Source of the DNA: CAUZIZ01 sp965218775
GTDB lineage: Bacteria > Acidobacteriota > UBA6911 > RPQK01 > JAJDTT01
Length of the DNA stretch: 64,000 bases
Assembly: GCA_965218775.1 (NCBI GenBank)
Contig: CBDCLS010000003.1
Span: 496,001 to 560,000 of the forward strand
Reading direction: 5' to 3'
The first letter of the stretch is position 1; the number at the start of each line of letters is the position of its first letter. Under the pieces are notes generated by a model. That model saw only the letters and a list, made by a program, of their open reading frames with translations, had not been told where the DNA came from and did no database searches. This document shows positions 26,762 through 36,806 of the stretch, in pieces. The position numbers and the translations under genes were made by a program.

Positions 26762-28095
26762 ATGAGAGCCATCATCTTCCTATTACTGTTCGTCCTTTTG
26801 ACACAGGGCATGTCCGCCGCGGAACCGCTTGACGCCGGCTCCGCGAAACAGGTGTTTATCGACGGCCGGTTCGTGACGATGCCGCGGGGTGTCAAGCTGG
26901 TCGTCAACCGCCCACGTCTCGACCGCGAGCAACTGCTCGTTCCCGAGCAGCCCTGGGAAAGCCTGTCGGTTGGTGGTTATACGTCGGTCGTTCAGGAAGA
27001 CGATCGAACTCATCTCTGGTACGAGGCCCGTACCAAAGACGGAGCGTGGAACCTGGCCTACGCTTACTCGATCGATGACGGCGCGACGTTCATTAAACCA
27101 GAGCTGGGAGTGATCGAGTTCAAGGGTTCGAAGGCGAACAACCTGGTGTTGGACAACAGCCTGGGGGCGCACGTATTCGAGATGCGTCCAGGTTCTCCCA
27201 GGAACGAGAAGTACGGCCTGTTCATCCATATTCGGGCGAATGCCAACAACTGGCGTGGAAGGGAAGACTTCAACAGCGCATTCGTCTCTGCCGACGGAAT
27301 CCGTTGGACGCCCAAAGGGGACGTGCCCTTCTGGGAGCGGGAAGGGGACCTCCACCTGGACACGCAGAATGTGATCTTCTGGGACACGCGGCTGAAGAAA
27401 TACGTCGCCTTTCCGCGGCTGTTCAACGGGCAGATCGGGCGTGCCGTGGGGCGATCCGAAAGTGACGTCTTCGGCAGCTTTTCCAGGCCGACGCGGGTAC
27501 TCGTACGTGACCCCGAGGACCATGGACTTCAGTTCTACACGTCAGCCGCGGTTCAGTATCCCTTCGCCGCCGACGCCTACTTCGCCTTCCCTGCCATGCT
27601 CAACGGAGAGAGCGGGCCGGCAACGAGATCCCGTACGAACAAGGCTCACTCTACGCGGGCTATGGCCTCACCCGCAAAGGCGACGAGATCTCGCTGTACT
27701 ACACCACTCTGGCCTGCCGTCACGTCCTGCCGTCCACGACAACGGGAATCATCACCCGGGCGATTTACCGCCTGGACGGTTTCATGTCGGTGGATGCCGG
27801 CGAGCCGGCCGGCGAGTTCACGACGCCCGCGATCGTCTTCCGGGGCAACCGCCTGGAGATCAACTTCAGCACGTCGAGTGACGGCTGGGTGGAGGTGGAG
27901 ATTCTTGATGCGGACGGGAAACCGCTGGCCGGGTATGGCGCGGAGAAGGTCGAGAGGATCCGTGGCGACGCCGTCGCGAGGATCGTCAGTTGGGGCGACC
28001 GGCGCGATGTCTCCAGCCTGCAGGGCCAGCCCGTGCGACTTCGTTTCAAGATGCGCAACACCAAGCTCTATGCCTTCCAGTTTGTGGCCCCGTGA
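26762..28095 (+). pseudogene. Beta-propeller glycosidase-like gene, internally deleted (paralog 3)
   Basis: From ATG 26762 a signal peptide (IIFLLLFVLLTQGMSA) leads into family blocks KQVFIDGRFVTMPRGV, PEQPWESLSVGGY, KPELGVIEFKGSKANN and FWDTRLKKYVAFPRLF. Near 27610, after FPAMLNGESG, the frame is lost; the next frame gives GSLYAGYGLTRKGDEISLYY and the family C-terminus SSLQGQPVRLRFKMRNTKLY, ending at 28095. Alignment with the other paralogs suggests that about 25-30 codons are missing at the break, so this is a frameshifting deletion. The open frame running to 28597 is a shadow after the break. Confidence 0.82.
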
Positions 28096-28164
28096 GCACT
28101 TCCAACACAGCAGGACAGAAGTTATGGGGTATAAACTGGGTGGCCGGGACGCTGAAACGGTGAG

Positions 28165-28690
28165 CACAAATCTCACATGCTCGCTTACCAGGGACGCTGG
28201 CCTTATCGTGAGCCGCTCATCAAAGCCAAAGGTTACGAATTCCGCATCAACGAGCACGGACACTTTCCGTTTCGGTCGAAAGACGGCATTCACTGGGAGT
28301 CCATGCAGTCCGAGCCGAAACCGGTCTGGGGTTTCGATCGCAGCAGCGCCGGTTTTGACGCCCGCCGCGGGAAGTACTTGGGCTTCTGGAAGACGAGCTA
28401 CCAGGGCGTCCGCAGTCGGATGTATGCCGAGTCCGACGATCTGGTGCACTGGACAACGCCGCGGAAGTCGTTGTCACCTGAGTGGGTCGACAATCCGACG
28501 AGCCAGGTCGACCCCGCAGGAACGCATCATTACGGGATGTTCGCGTTCAACTATGGCAATCAATACCTCGGTCTGTTGGAGATCCTCAACGACCTGACGA
28601 ACAGCATGCATTTCCAGCTCATCTCAAGTCGCGATCTTAAGACATGGAATCGCCTGTCGGCTCCGGAGCGGTTTATCGATCACGGCAAAC
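28165..28690 (+). pseudogene. Beta-propeller glycosidase-like gene, central fragment (paralog 5)
   Basis: Reads AYQGRWPYREPLIKAKGYEF, RSKDGIHWESMQSEPK, FDARRGKYLGFWKTSYQG, YAESDDLVHWTTPRKS and FQLISSRDLKTWNRLS. These are the middle blades of the same family as paralogs 1-4. There is no signal peptide and no C-terminal sandwich; the 3' side ends in a copy of the interspersed repeat (from about 28683), followed by IS1182. It sits 70 bp behind paralog 3, so a tandem pair was once present. Confidence 0.75.
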
Positions 28691-28785
28691 TGACCGCTTG
28701 GTCTGCGCGGAATGACTGCTCTTGGGCCCGTTTGCGGCCGTTCGCTCGCCGTTTCCAGAGACGATCTGAGTGGCTGCTTATAGGC
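28683..28785 (-). repeat. Interspersed repeat family, copy D4, left part
   Basis: Together with 30572-30645 this forms one copy interrupted by IS1182. Read on the minus strand after removing the element: GATAGTCGGAACCCGATC, CAGCGTCAGATTTGATCGC, CGGCCGCTTTCGCCTATAAG and the tail CAAACGGGCCCAAGAGCAGT, which matches copy D3. Confidence 0.7.
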
Positions 28786-30571
28786 GAGGCTGTGTGATAA
28801 CTCGATATTCAGCCTCAGCGGCCTGATCAGACCGCATCAGACGACTTGCCTTAGGATTTGATCGGGCTTTGGTTTGGGCAGGGACAGCCAGGGTTCGAGA
28901 TTGTTCAGCCTTCAGATGAAGTTGAAGTCGTTCTGATTTGCTGGGTTTAAGGATTATAAGAGGGCTTATTAGGCTCGGATCGCCTCGATCAGCGGTTTCG
29001 TGCCTACCAAGTTCATCATTCGTCTCAGGTTGTAGGCCAGCACGTGCAAGCTCATCTCGGTATTCACCCGTTCCAGGGTTTTCGTCAGGAAGTGAGTCGA
29101 TCCCATCCAGGCTTTCAGAGTCCCGAACGGATGTTCCACCGTCGCTCGACGGGCTCTCATCGCCTCGGGGTGAGCAGCCAATCGTACTTGCGCTCGGTCC
29201 AGCACCTCTTCATGCTCCCAACGACTCATCTTGCGGTAAACGCCTGAAGTGCACTGCGCCCTGATGGGGCAGGATCGGCACTTGTAGGTCCAGTAGACAC
29301 GAAGGGTCCGCCCTTTATCCTGGGCGTTCATGTGCCACACCAGGCGCTCACCTGCCGGGCATTCATATTCGTCGTCTTCAGCGACATAGCGAAAGGCGTC
29401 TCGCCCGAACTGGCCTTTGGCCCGGTTGCCTGAGGTCTGTGGCTTGGGGACGTAGGCTGTGATTCCGGCTTGCTCGCAGGCCTGGATCTCCTCACTGCGG
29501 TAATAACCACGATCCGCCACCACGCGGAGTTCCTCCACCTCCAGGTCGGACTTGGCTTGTTTTGCCATCTTGGCCAGCTGGCGCCGGTCATTGCCTACAT
29601 TGCTGACCTCATGCGCGACGATCAGGTGGTGATCGGTATCCACGGCCGCTTGCACGTTGTAGCCCACCAGGGCACTTCCCCGGTGATTCATCGACCGGGC
29701 GTCCGGATCCGTCAGGGAGATCTGCTTGCCCGGTGCCTTCAGCCTCCGGGCCTCGACTTCTTTGAGCCGCACCATCTCCTTCTTCAGAGCCGCGATCTTG
29801 TCCTCCAATCGCTGGGTCTTCTCCTCGGCCACTTCCTGGCGGTCGGCCTCGGCCAACTGCTGCAGGTAACGCTCGATCGTCGCATCCACTTGGGCGAGGC
29901 GCCGCTTCATCTTGGCCCGGGTGAAGTTCCGATAGGTGTTGTTGACCGCCTTGAACTTGCTGCCGTCGATGGCCACCCAAGCGTTGGCAAAGAGGTTGAG
30001 GTTGCGGCACACCAGGACGAACTGCCGGCACACCTGACGAATGGCTGTCCCATTGTCCTTGCGAAAGTCGGCGATGGTCTTGAAGTCCGGCGCCAGGCGC
30101 CCGGTCAGCCACATCAGTTCCACATTGCGCTGGGCTTCACGTTCCAGCCGGCGACTGGACTGCACGCGGTTCAGATAACCGTACACAAATAGCTTCAGCA
30201 GGGTGGCTGGATGGTAGGCCGGCCGACCGGTGTCCTGGGGCTGCGTCCGAAAACCGAGCCCAGAGAGGTCCAACTCGTCGATGAAGACATCGATCACGCG
30301 GACCGCGCTTTCCTCGGACACGTAATCGTCCAGGCGTTCGGGGAATAAGGTGGCTTGGGAGCGACTCTCACCCTGGATGAATTCCGTCATCGCTTGTCCT
30401 TCCGTGGGAAAGCCAGATTATATCTGGCCCATCCGACTCCGGTGCGACCGCTTTCCCGGTTACTTCCCCTATATCCGGGTAGTTGCTCTTTGGCGAGAGT
30501 CGCGGGTTTCAAACGCGATCGGTCGTAGTCGGGGGTGGGTGGCCACGAGTGCGGAGTTTTCACACAGTCTC
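28786..30571. mobile_element. IS1182-family insertion sequence with 4-bp target duplication
   Basis: Terminal inverted repeats GAGGCTGTGTGATAACTC (28786-28803) and the inverse of GAGACTGTGTGAAAACTC (30554-30571) match at 16 of 18 positions. AGGC flanks both ends (28782-28785 and 30572-30575). The element is 1786 bp and interrupts repeat copy D4, which gives the exact empty site. Confidence 0.88.
28969..30390 (-). CDS. IS1182-family transposase
   Basis: About 473 residues, apparently full length. Signature parts: GRPAYHPATLLKLFVYGYLN, LMWLTGRLAPDFKTIADFRK, WVAIDGSKFKAVNN (first Asp), VVADRGYYRSEEI (second Asp), the cysteine cluster YKCRSCPIRAQCTSG and VEHPFGTLKAWMGSTHFLT (Glu region). A coiled-coil-like stretch (EEKTQRLEDKIAALKKEMVR) occupies the middle. 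The gene fills most of the element, and no lesion is visible, so it may be active. Confidence 0.95.
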   Translation of the reverse strand: MTEFIQGESRSQATLFPERLDDYVSEESAVRVIDVFIDELDLSGLGFRTQPQDTGRPAYHPATLLKLFVYGYLNRVQSSRRLEREAQRNVELMWLTGRLAPDFKTIADFRKDNGTAIRQVCRQFVLVCRNLNLFANAWVAIDGSKFKAVNNTYRNFTRAKMKRRLAQVDATIERYLQQLAEADRQEVAEEKTQRLEDKIAALKKEMVRLKEVEARRLKAPGKQISLTDPDARSMNHRGSALVGYNVQAAVDTDHHLIVAHEVSNVGNDRRQLAKMAKQAKSDLEVEELRVVADRGYYRSEEIQACEQAGITAYVPKPQTSGNRAKGQFGRDAFRYVAEDDEYECPAGERLVWHMNAQDKGRTLRVYWTYKCRSCPIRAQCTSGVYRKMSRWEHEEVLDRAQVRLAAHPEAMRARRATVEHPFGTLKAWMGSTHFLTKTLERVNTEMSLHVLAYNLRRMMNLVGTKPLIEAIRA

Positions 30572-30645
30572 AGGCGAAAGCGGCCGTTCGATTGCGATCA
30601 AATCTGACGCTGGCCGTAAGATCGGGTTCCGACTATCGCAACTGA
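30572..30645 (-). repeat. Interspersed repeat family, copy D4, right part
   Basis: The half of copy D4 that lies right of IS1182. On the minus strand it carries GCGATAGTCGGAACCC, GATCTTACGGCCAGCGTC and CGAACGGCCGCTTTCGCC, the 5' blocks of the family. Confidence 0.7.
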
Positions 30646-30768
30646 CACCAACGAGCCTTCACGCCGAGCAGAGCGTCCTCGCCCTAGGGTCTGGCAAGCA
30701 CGTGCCCACGACGGAAAAGGGACGGATTCTGCAGGTGGGCTTCTCTACAAAGATGATTGAGGAGCCCC

Positions 30769-32571
30769 TCACTTTCCGTGGTGAACGTGCAGTTGCACTG
30801 CATCCAAGACGGGGGGCGTTTGCATAGATCCATCTCGTCCCCTCACGACGAGCTCAACTTTGTTCTCCCCCCTGTTCACCTTAGCTGGGTCTAGTCGGCA
30901 TTCCAGCCATTGGCCCGATTGGCCCGCCGAAGGTATCTGAGCAGGAGCATCTGGCCTGAGGTCATCGAGGGGCTCATTGTTCAGCTTCACGCCTAGATCG
31001 TCTTTGTTCGCAAGGTCCCAGACGTGGAGGCGGAATCGCAACTTGGAGCCATTCCCCGACTTTACATCCTCGCCAACCTGAAAGTGGACACTGACGGTTT
31101 CTCCTTCCTTCAGTTCCAGTTCCCGCACACCTTTCCGCCAATGACCGCCCTGGCCATAATGGAAGCTGGAGTCGCCGCCGAAGCGGTCTACGCCGTATAT
31201 CTTGTCCTTGCCCGCCATCGTTTCGGGGTCTCCGATCCCCCGCCATGCGTCGGGTCCATCGGGACCTGCTAGAGCAGGGTTAAAGAGGTAGATTCCGTCG
31301 GCGCCGGCGTTGAACAGATTCATCGCTGCACCGCGCCATGCCGCCGGTGCACCTTCCCACGAATTCAACGCCACTAAACGAGACGTGCTCTTATTGGCCC
31401 CAGGCTGTCCCCTGGACAGGGTTTTCATCCAGGATTCAGATGTCCGGTGTTCTTCTGCTCCTAGATCAAGAAAGGCCCAGTGTCCCCAGAAACCCCACGA
31501 GATACAGGGATACACCGGGACGTCGTATTTATGCCCCAGGTCTACGATCTGCCTGTACGACTCCGTCATTTCCGACTCGGCACTACCGCCAGGTATCAGC
31601 AGGTCAATCAGGTCTTCCGTGAGCCACTTCTCCAGGTCCAGCCCAATGAAGCGTGCATCCTCAACCTTAAACGGGGTGCGCGCAGCCAGCAGCAGCGGAC
31701 GCCCTCTTTGTTGTCCCACTTCATTGGCCACATTCCTCACTCGACGCACCAGGTCGGTCATCATCTCCAGGTGCTGCTGCTTTACCGGAAGCATGTCCAT
31801 CGTCGGAGGGAAATACGGGTAGGCCCGTAAAAAATCCAGCTCAATCCCCTCCACGTCGTAATTCTGGGCTACCTCTTCGATTAGCGAGAAGTAGTGCTCC
31901 CGCACCTCTGAAAAGCTGAAGTCGAGGGCCGACCAATAACGCTTACGTGAGTCCGGATACTTCTCCCAGTCCTCCGCCTCACCCATCATATATTCCGGAT
32001 GGTCCCGCTTGAAGGGGGCCAGACCGTAGGTCCATCTGCGCGAACCCATAGGATAGGAATCGTGGACATCGTTCATGCGCAACGACCAGAACGCCTCCAT
32101 GCCATTTTGGTGGCTGAAGTCCACCTGAATCTGCAGGCTGTCGCGTCCATACTTGTCCACGAGCTCTTGCGGAATACCCTTGCCGTAGAATCCGCCTAAT
32201 TTCGTGTGGTGTGAGAAGGTGAGGCCGGCCATGCAACTGCTATACCAGTTGCTGTCCACCTGGGAGCCCACAAGCGGCGTGCTGCGCGTACTGAGAAAGT
32301 CGTCGATCAATTCGCCCCCGCTGCGCGTCGTCAGACTTTCTTCGACGTCGTGGCGGTGGTGCGGTCCTGTGCGCACCTCGACCACGTCGTCCCCATCGTT
32401 GTTGTAGATGATGCGCCGCTTGCGCCAGCGCGCAGCTTTCCTCTTCTTGTCCCCTACTTTGCTACTCTTAGGGGAAATGTCGCCGCTTGATCTGCTCTGA
32501 TTGCTGCAGGCCAGGCCTTTCAGCGCTACCAGTCCGGTCCCGATGCTGGCAAAGAAAGTTCTACGGTGCAT
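30769..32571 (-). CDS. Tat lipoprotein, family-10-like glycosyl hydrolase (GHL10 type)
   Basis: About 600 residues. ATG 32571 has AGGAGGAAG upstream, an excellent site; longer frames are ignored. The N-terminus MHRRTFFASIGTGLVAL followed by KGLAC combines a twin-arginine motif with a lipobox. The body looks like a TIM barrel of the GHL10/DUF4015 kind: RRIIYNNDGDD, MEAFWSLRMNDVHDSYP, LDFSFSEVREHYFSLIEE, YDVEGIELDFLRAYPYFPP (family E-x-D region), RPLLLAARTPF, DLLIPGGSAE, YPCISWGFWG and NLFNAGADGIYLFNP. A C-terminal beta-sandwich follows. Likely a surface-anchored glycosidase for an unknown polysaccharide; the next gene is a TonB receptor, which fits uptake of the products. Confidence 0.82.
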   Translation of the reverse strand: MHRRTFFASIGTGLVALKGLACSNQSRSSGDISPKSSKVGDKKRKAARWRKRRIIYNNDGDDVVEVRTGPHHRHDVEESLTTRSGGELIDDFLSTRSTPLVGSQVDSNWYSSCMAGLTFSHHTKLGGFYGKGIPQELVDKYGRDSLQIQVDFSHQNGMEAFWSLRMNDVHDSYPMGSRRWTYGLAPFKRDHPEYMMGEAEDWEKYPDSRKRYWSALDFSFSEVREHYFSLIEEVAQNYDVEGIELDFLRAYPYFPPTMDMLPVKQQHLEMMTDLVRRVRNVANEVGQQRGRPLLLAARTPFKVEDARFIGLDLEKWLTEDLIDLLIPGGSAESEMTESYRQIVDLGHKYDVPVYPCISWGFWGHWAFLDLGAEEHRTSESWMKTLSRGQPGANKSTSRLVALNSWEGAPAAWRGAAMNLFNAGADGIYLFNPALAGPDGPDAWRGIGDPETMAGKDKIYGVDRFGGDSSFHYGQGGHWRKGVRELELKEGETVSVHFQVGEDVKSGNGSKLRFRLHVWDLANKDDLGVKLNNEPLDDLRPDAPAQIPSAGQSGQWLECRLDPAKVNRGENKVELVVRGRDGSMQTPPVLDAVQLHVHHGK

Positions 32572-33029
32572 GCTATTCTTCCTCCTAAGATGGATGCCCC
32601 TTACGATAAGCGATGACTGGGCTAGGAGAAAAGGAGCTTCTCCGCCAACGAAGGCCAACGTCGCCCTGGCCTTTGGAATGCACCTGCCCGGTCTTCTGCC
32701 GCTGGTCGTTCCGAGATTCAGGGTTTACGGGATCCCCACTTTCACCTCGGGTTGACCTGCTCCCGCATGGTTCCAGGCCGCTTTCAGGTTGAGCTCAAGC
32801 TGGTTTCCCTCGAAGGAAAAGAGGTGGGTCAGCAACTTCCCCGGGAGCACCTCAGCCTGTCCCCATCAGCAGCATCAACAGGACTTTTGAACGAGTCTAG
32901 CCGTCTCGGGAGACTGCATATGGGCTGGTTGATGACCTGACGAGCCCAGCTCCCAACACACCCAACGCTCTGAACTTCACCAGCCCGGATTCGCTAGCGC
33001 CCTTCGACAATCCTCAGATCATCGCCCGC
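32572..33029. other. Gap between the divergent hydrolase and TonB receptor genes
   Basis: About 460 bases. The frame of the receptor is open from about 32901, just after an in-frame TAG, and may hold receptor remnants, but no start codon suits it. No repeat, tRNA or clear promoter is recognised. The upstream two thirds of the receptor N-terminus must have been lost here. Confidence 0.5.
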
Positions 33030-35042
33030 ATGGATCTCAAGATCTCCCCGGTCAGCAGATGGACCGGACGTTTCATCTGGGACTCGAGCCCTATAGTCCA
33101 GGCCAGGCCAGTGAGCATCTTCACCTCCCGAAGTCCCTTGGAGACATACGGCCAGTCCCTGTCCTATACCCGAACCCTCGGGTCCAGTGCGTTCAACGTG
33201 GCCAGTGTGCACCTGTTTCGGCGCCCCTACCGGCCCGTTTCTGCGAACGCCATGGCAGACCTGCCTCAGAGCTTGGGCATAGCGGAGCTGCTGGAGACCG
33301 AAGTGGATCGCTACGGCGTTCCTCGCGTCTCGATCGAGGGATATGTGACGATCGGCGACGGGAACTCCGGGGGAACGTCTGCCCTCGGCAACTGGCAGGC
33401 GCGCGACGACCTGGTTCTTCTCAAAGGGAATCACTCGCTGAAGATGGGAGTCGAGTTTCGTCAACACTACAACCAATATGACAACCAAAACCGGTCACGC
33501 TTTGACTTCTTTAGTCGCTACACCGGGAATGCCCTGGCGGATTTTCTGCTCGGACATCTGGCTCAGAGTCAGAAGGGGGGCGAGTCGGAACGGGGCCGTT
33601 TCCACCAGAACAGTTTCTATTTCTACTTTTCCGACGTTTGGAAGGTCACGCCGAAACTGACCCTGAACCTGGGACTGCGCCACGAATTGAGACTTCCCTG
33701 GGTGGAGGTTCGTGGTTTCATGGCCAATTTTGATCCTGCCAGCGGCCAGCTCCGTCCGCCCTTGCTGGACCTGGAGCTGGCCCCAGGGGAGACGGGTCGC
33801 TTCCAGCCGGGAGTGCCCTTGATCGAGTGGGGCCGCCTGGGCAGCGTTCTACCCCGCCTAGGGCTCTCACTTCGACTGACCGACCGCACCGTCCTTCACG
33901 CCGGGGCCGGTCTCTACTCCAACGAGCCCGACATGGGTATGGTGAAGAGACTGGCAAGAAACCCCCGCCCCGGGCCGGAGAGGTGGACTTATCAGTCCGC
34001 TCTGGAGACTCCCACACTTGCCCTGTCAGACCCGTTTCCTGAGGATCTGAGGAGCGGAGCGATACCCGACCACTTCGGGGTCCAGACGCCGCTGCCCCTG
34101 GCCACAACCCAGACATGGGGCCTCAGCCTCCAACATCGTCTGGCGAACAACTTGCTGGTCGACGCGGGATACCACGGCTCCCACACCATCCACCGTCTCG
34201 AAACGGTGTCTCTCAATGATGCGACCCCAGGCAGGGGCGATCGAAGTCAGCGCCGGCCCTACCCCGATTTGCAGCTGGTCCAGATGCCGCTGGCAGACGG
34301 AGGAGCCTGGTATGACGGTCTGCAGCTGCAGCTCGAGAAGGCTCCCGGACCCAGCGGCCTATCCCTGTTGGCTTCGTTCAGTTGGTCTCGATTGATCGAA
34401 ATCGGAGCGACCAACCGGAATTCTCACGATCGCCACCTGTTTCGTTCTCGCAATATGCCCCTGCACTTGACCCGTGGCCTGGCTGACTTCCATGTACCTC
34501 GCCGGCTCCTGCTGAGGTTGGGATACGATCTTCCGCTCGGCCCCAGCGGGGTCTTTTTGCAACGAGGATGGACCTCCCACATCTTTCGGGACTGGTCTCT
34601 CTGGTTCATCGCCAACGCCCAGGACGGCCCCTGGATGACGGTCCATGTGCCGGGTGATCCATTGGACACGGGATCAGTCGCCTCCCAGTGGCCAGATCGG
34701 ATCCGCGATGCGAACCTGCCGAGGCATGAGCGCACACCTTCTCGCTGGTTCGATACCTCGGCCTTTGTCTTTCCCCAGGGATTTCGCTACGGGAATGCCG
34801 GAAAGTCCACCATGGAAGGACCGGGTTTATTCAATCTGGACCTGTCTCTGAGACGAACCTTCCATCTGGAGGGGGATCGGAGATTCGAGGTTCGAATGGA
34901 GGCCTTCAACGCCACCAACCGCCCCAACTTCACAATTGGCCGTGATGACACCGCGACTCAGCTAGGCACGGCCGGCTTCGGAGTCCTGGGCCAGGCGCTG
35001 GCCTCACGACAGATTCAATTGGGCCTCAAGTTCTATTTCTGA
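33030..35042 (+). CDS. TonB-dependent receptor of the large acidobacterial type, N-terminally truncated
   Basis: About 670 residues of an outer-membrane beta-barrel: GVEFRQHYNQYDNQN, SRYTGNALADFLLGHLAQS, FYFYFSDVWKVTPKLTLNLG, LSLQHRLANNLLVDAGYHGS, GNAGKSTMEGPGLFNLDLSL, MEAFNATNRPNF and a terminal aromatic residue in GLKFYF. These blocks are typical of Oar-like transporters with a carboxypeptidase-regulatory-like N-terminal domain, usually 1000 residues or more. The signal peptide, that domain and the plug are missing; an in-frame TAG lies near 32898 and the open frame has no good start, so ATG 33030 is only formal. Probably a non-functional remnant. It is divergent to a surface glycosidase. 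Confidence 0.78.
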   Translation: MDLKISPVSRWTGRFIWDSSPIVQARPVSIFTSRSPLETYGQSLSYTRTLGSSAFNVASVHLFRRPYRPVSANAMADLPQSLGIAELLETEVDRYGVPRVSIEGYVTIGDGNSGGTSALGNWQARDDLVLLKGNHSLKMGVEFRQHYNQYDNQNRSRFDFFSRYTGNALADFLLGHLAQSQKGGESERGRFHQNSFYFYFSDVWKVTPKLTLNLGLRHELRLPWVEVRGFMANFDPASGQLRPPLLDLELAPGETGRFQPGVPLIEWGRLGSVLPRLGLSLRLTDRTVLHAGAGLYSNEPDMGMVKRLARNPRPGPERWTYQSALETPTLALSDPFPEDLRSGAIPDHFGVQTPLPLATTQTWGLSLQHRLANNLLVDAGYHGSHTIHRLETVSLNDATPGRGDRSQRRPYPDLQLVQMPLADGGAWYDGLQLQLEKAPGPSGLSLLASFSWSRLIEIGATNRNSHDRHLFRSRNMPLHLTRGLADFHVPRRLLLRLGYDLPLGPSGVFLQRGWTSHIFRDWSLWFIANAQDGPWMTVHVPGDPLDTGSVASQWPDRIRDANLPRHERTPSRWFDTSAFVFPQGFRYGNAGKSTMEGPGLFNLDLSLRRTFHLEGDRRFEVRMEAFNATNRPNFTIGRDDTATQLGTAGFGVLGQALASRQIQLGLKFYF

Positions 35043-35723
35043 CCCACCGCAACCGCAGAGCGGCCCTTGCCAGGATGGCACCGCCTCGTTCACTGCGCTG
35101 AAAAGGACCTTTGCCGAGAGGCGGTCCACCCGGGCCCCATCAGGAAAAGCGCACCCTTCGAATGGATTGCCAACCGAGCCCAAGTCCGGCTGACGTCAAA
35201 CAGGATCGCGACCAACTCTTCAGTGTTCGCAGCGGTCCCGCCACTCGATAACTGCCCACAAGCGAGATTTATGGTGCTTCTTCAGGCAACTGTTGTTGCG
35301 TTCTGGCGTCGTTCTTCAGAGACCGGGAATCTACTCAGGATCAAGACAAACAAAGAGAATGCAGCCCGACTTGTGAGGACCTCCCGGAAGGACGCCCGCC
35401 TAAAAGCCAGGCGGGCGGGCAGACCGCCTGGGACGAGATTGGGCTCGACGACGTGGAGCGGGTTCGGACACGATCGACGGCGCTGGTCAATGACCGCTTT
35501 GCGTCGTGCAATCGACGTTTCCGCGGGAAACTTGAATGTCCACTTTTAGGCGAAAGCGGCCTGTCAGGCGCGATCGACTTTGACACTTGTTTGTACGGTC
35601 AGATCTGGGCTGATACAGATGATGAAAAGGATCGTCAGATCGCCGTCAGACTCCTAGCCCACACTAGCGTCATGCGTATCCCCTATCAAGCCAAGATTGC
35701 CTGACCTCGACGATCTCACGGAC
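35043..35723. other. Gap with a hairpin and a repeat copy, no gene
   Basis: After the receptor stop I see no convincing gene. GCCCGCCT at 35394-35401 pairs perfectly with AGGCGGGC at 35409-35416 and could end transcription. A copy of the interspersed repeat lies at 35505-35622. Confidence 0.5.
35505..35622 (-). repeat. Interspersed repeat family, copy D5
   Basis: On the minus strand: CCAGATCTGACCGTAC, CGCTTTCGCCTAAAAGTGG, ACATTCAAGTTTCC and GGAAACGTCGA, matching copies D1 and D6. The 5' part is more diverged. Confidence 0.65.
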
Positions 35724-36155
<432 letters not shown>

Positions 36156-36269
36156 ACGGACGGTAGAGTATAGCTTAGCGCTGTCCGCGTTGACAAGAAT
36201 TCACACCTGGCCGATCGGTGGCGGGGGACCCTACTGAGGCACCGGTATTGGCTCGTTTGGCCTGGGTGG

Positions 36270-36767
36270 ATGGATGCAGATAGAATGGGATCCGTGTCAC
36301 GTGACATAGGATCTCAACTGCCTTCGGATTTGGTCTCGGAGCTCTCCAAAAAGAGCCCTCGTCCAAGTGCGATTCCCTTGATAAGCGTCGATCAGGACGG
36401 CCTGCCTCACGTGGCACTTGTCTCCTATTTCGAGCTCTTCCTGGTCCGGAGGAAGCTCCATTTCTTCATCCACAAATCGAGCCGCACTACCAAGTTTCTG
36501 CGCGCCCGACGTTCCTGTACCCTTGCCTTCGTGCACGCTGACTACGTTTACTATGTGAAGGGTAGGGCCCGCTGGCTGCACGATAACGAGCAAAGGTCGG
36601 TTTTCAGGCTTCAGGTGGATTCGGTAATGCAAGATTTCCCCACGGTGGACGAGCGGGGTGTATCCCTTAAGCACGGAATCCGGTTCGAAGGGGAAGAAGC
36701 GGACATCGACAATCGGGTGGGCCTTCGCGAAGTGGTCAAATCTCAAAGCATGAAGGTTGCTGGCTGA
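36270..36767 (+). CDS. Pyridoxamine 5'-phosphate oxidase-like FMN-binding protein
   Basis: About 165 residues with the split-barrel pattern: PLISVDQDGLPHVALVSYFE, KLHFFIHKSSRTTKFLRARR, CTLAFVHADYVYYVKGRARW. This is the PPOX/flavin-reductase-like fold with flavin-contact residues around SSRTTKFL. It lacks the C-terminal active-site motif of true PdxH, so the substrate is open. Starts at 36270 or 36285 are both possible; no clear ribosome site. It is followed closely by an HbpS/GlcG protein and lpdA on the same strand. Confidence 0.72.
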   Translation: MDADRMGSVSRDIGSQLPSDLVSELSKKSPRPSAIPLISVDQDGLPHVALVSYFELFLVRRKLHFFIHKSSRTTKFLRARRSCTLAFVHADYVYYVKGRARWLHDNEQRSVFRLQVDSVMQDFPTVDERGVSLKHGIRFEGEEADIDNRVGLREVVKSQSMKVAG

Positions 36768-36806
36768 TCCAGCCACCCGAGAATCTATCTGGGAAAGGAG
36801 CAGGAA

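Noticed and set aside
29470..30192. A 240-codon plus-strand frame inside IS1182
   Set aside because: It is fully antisense to the transposase, whose motifs are intact; it is a shadow.
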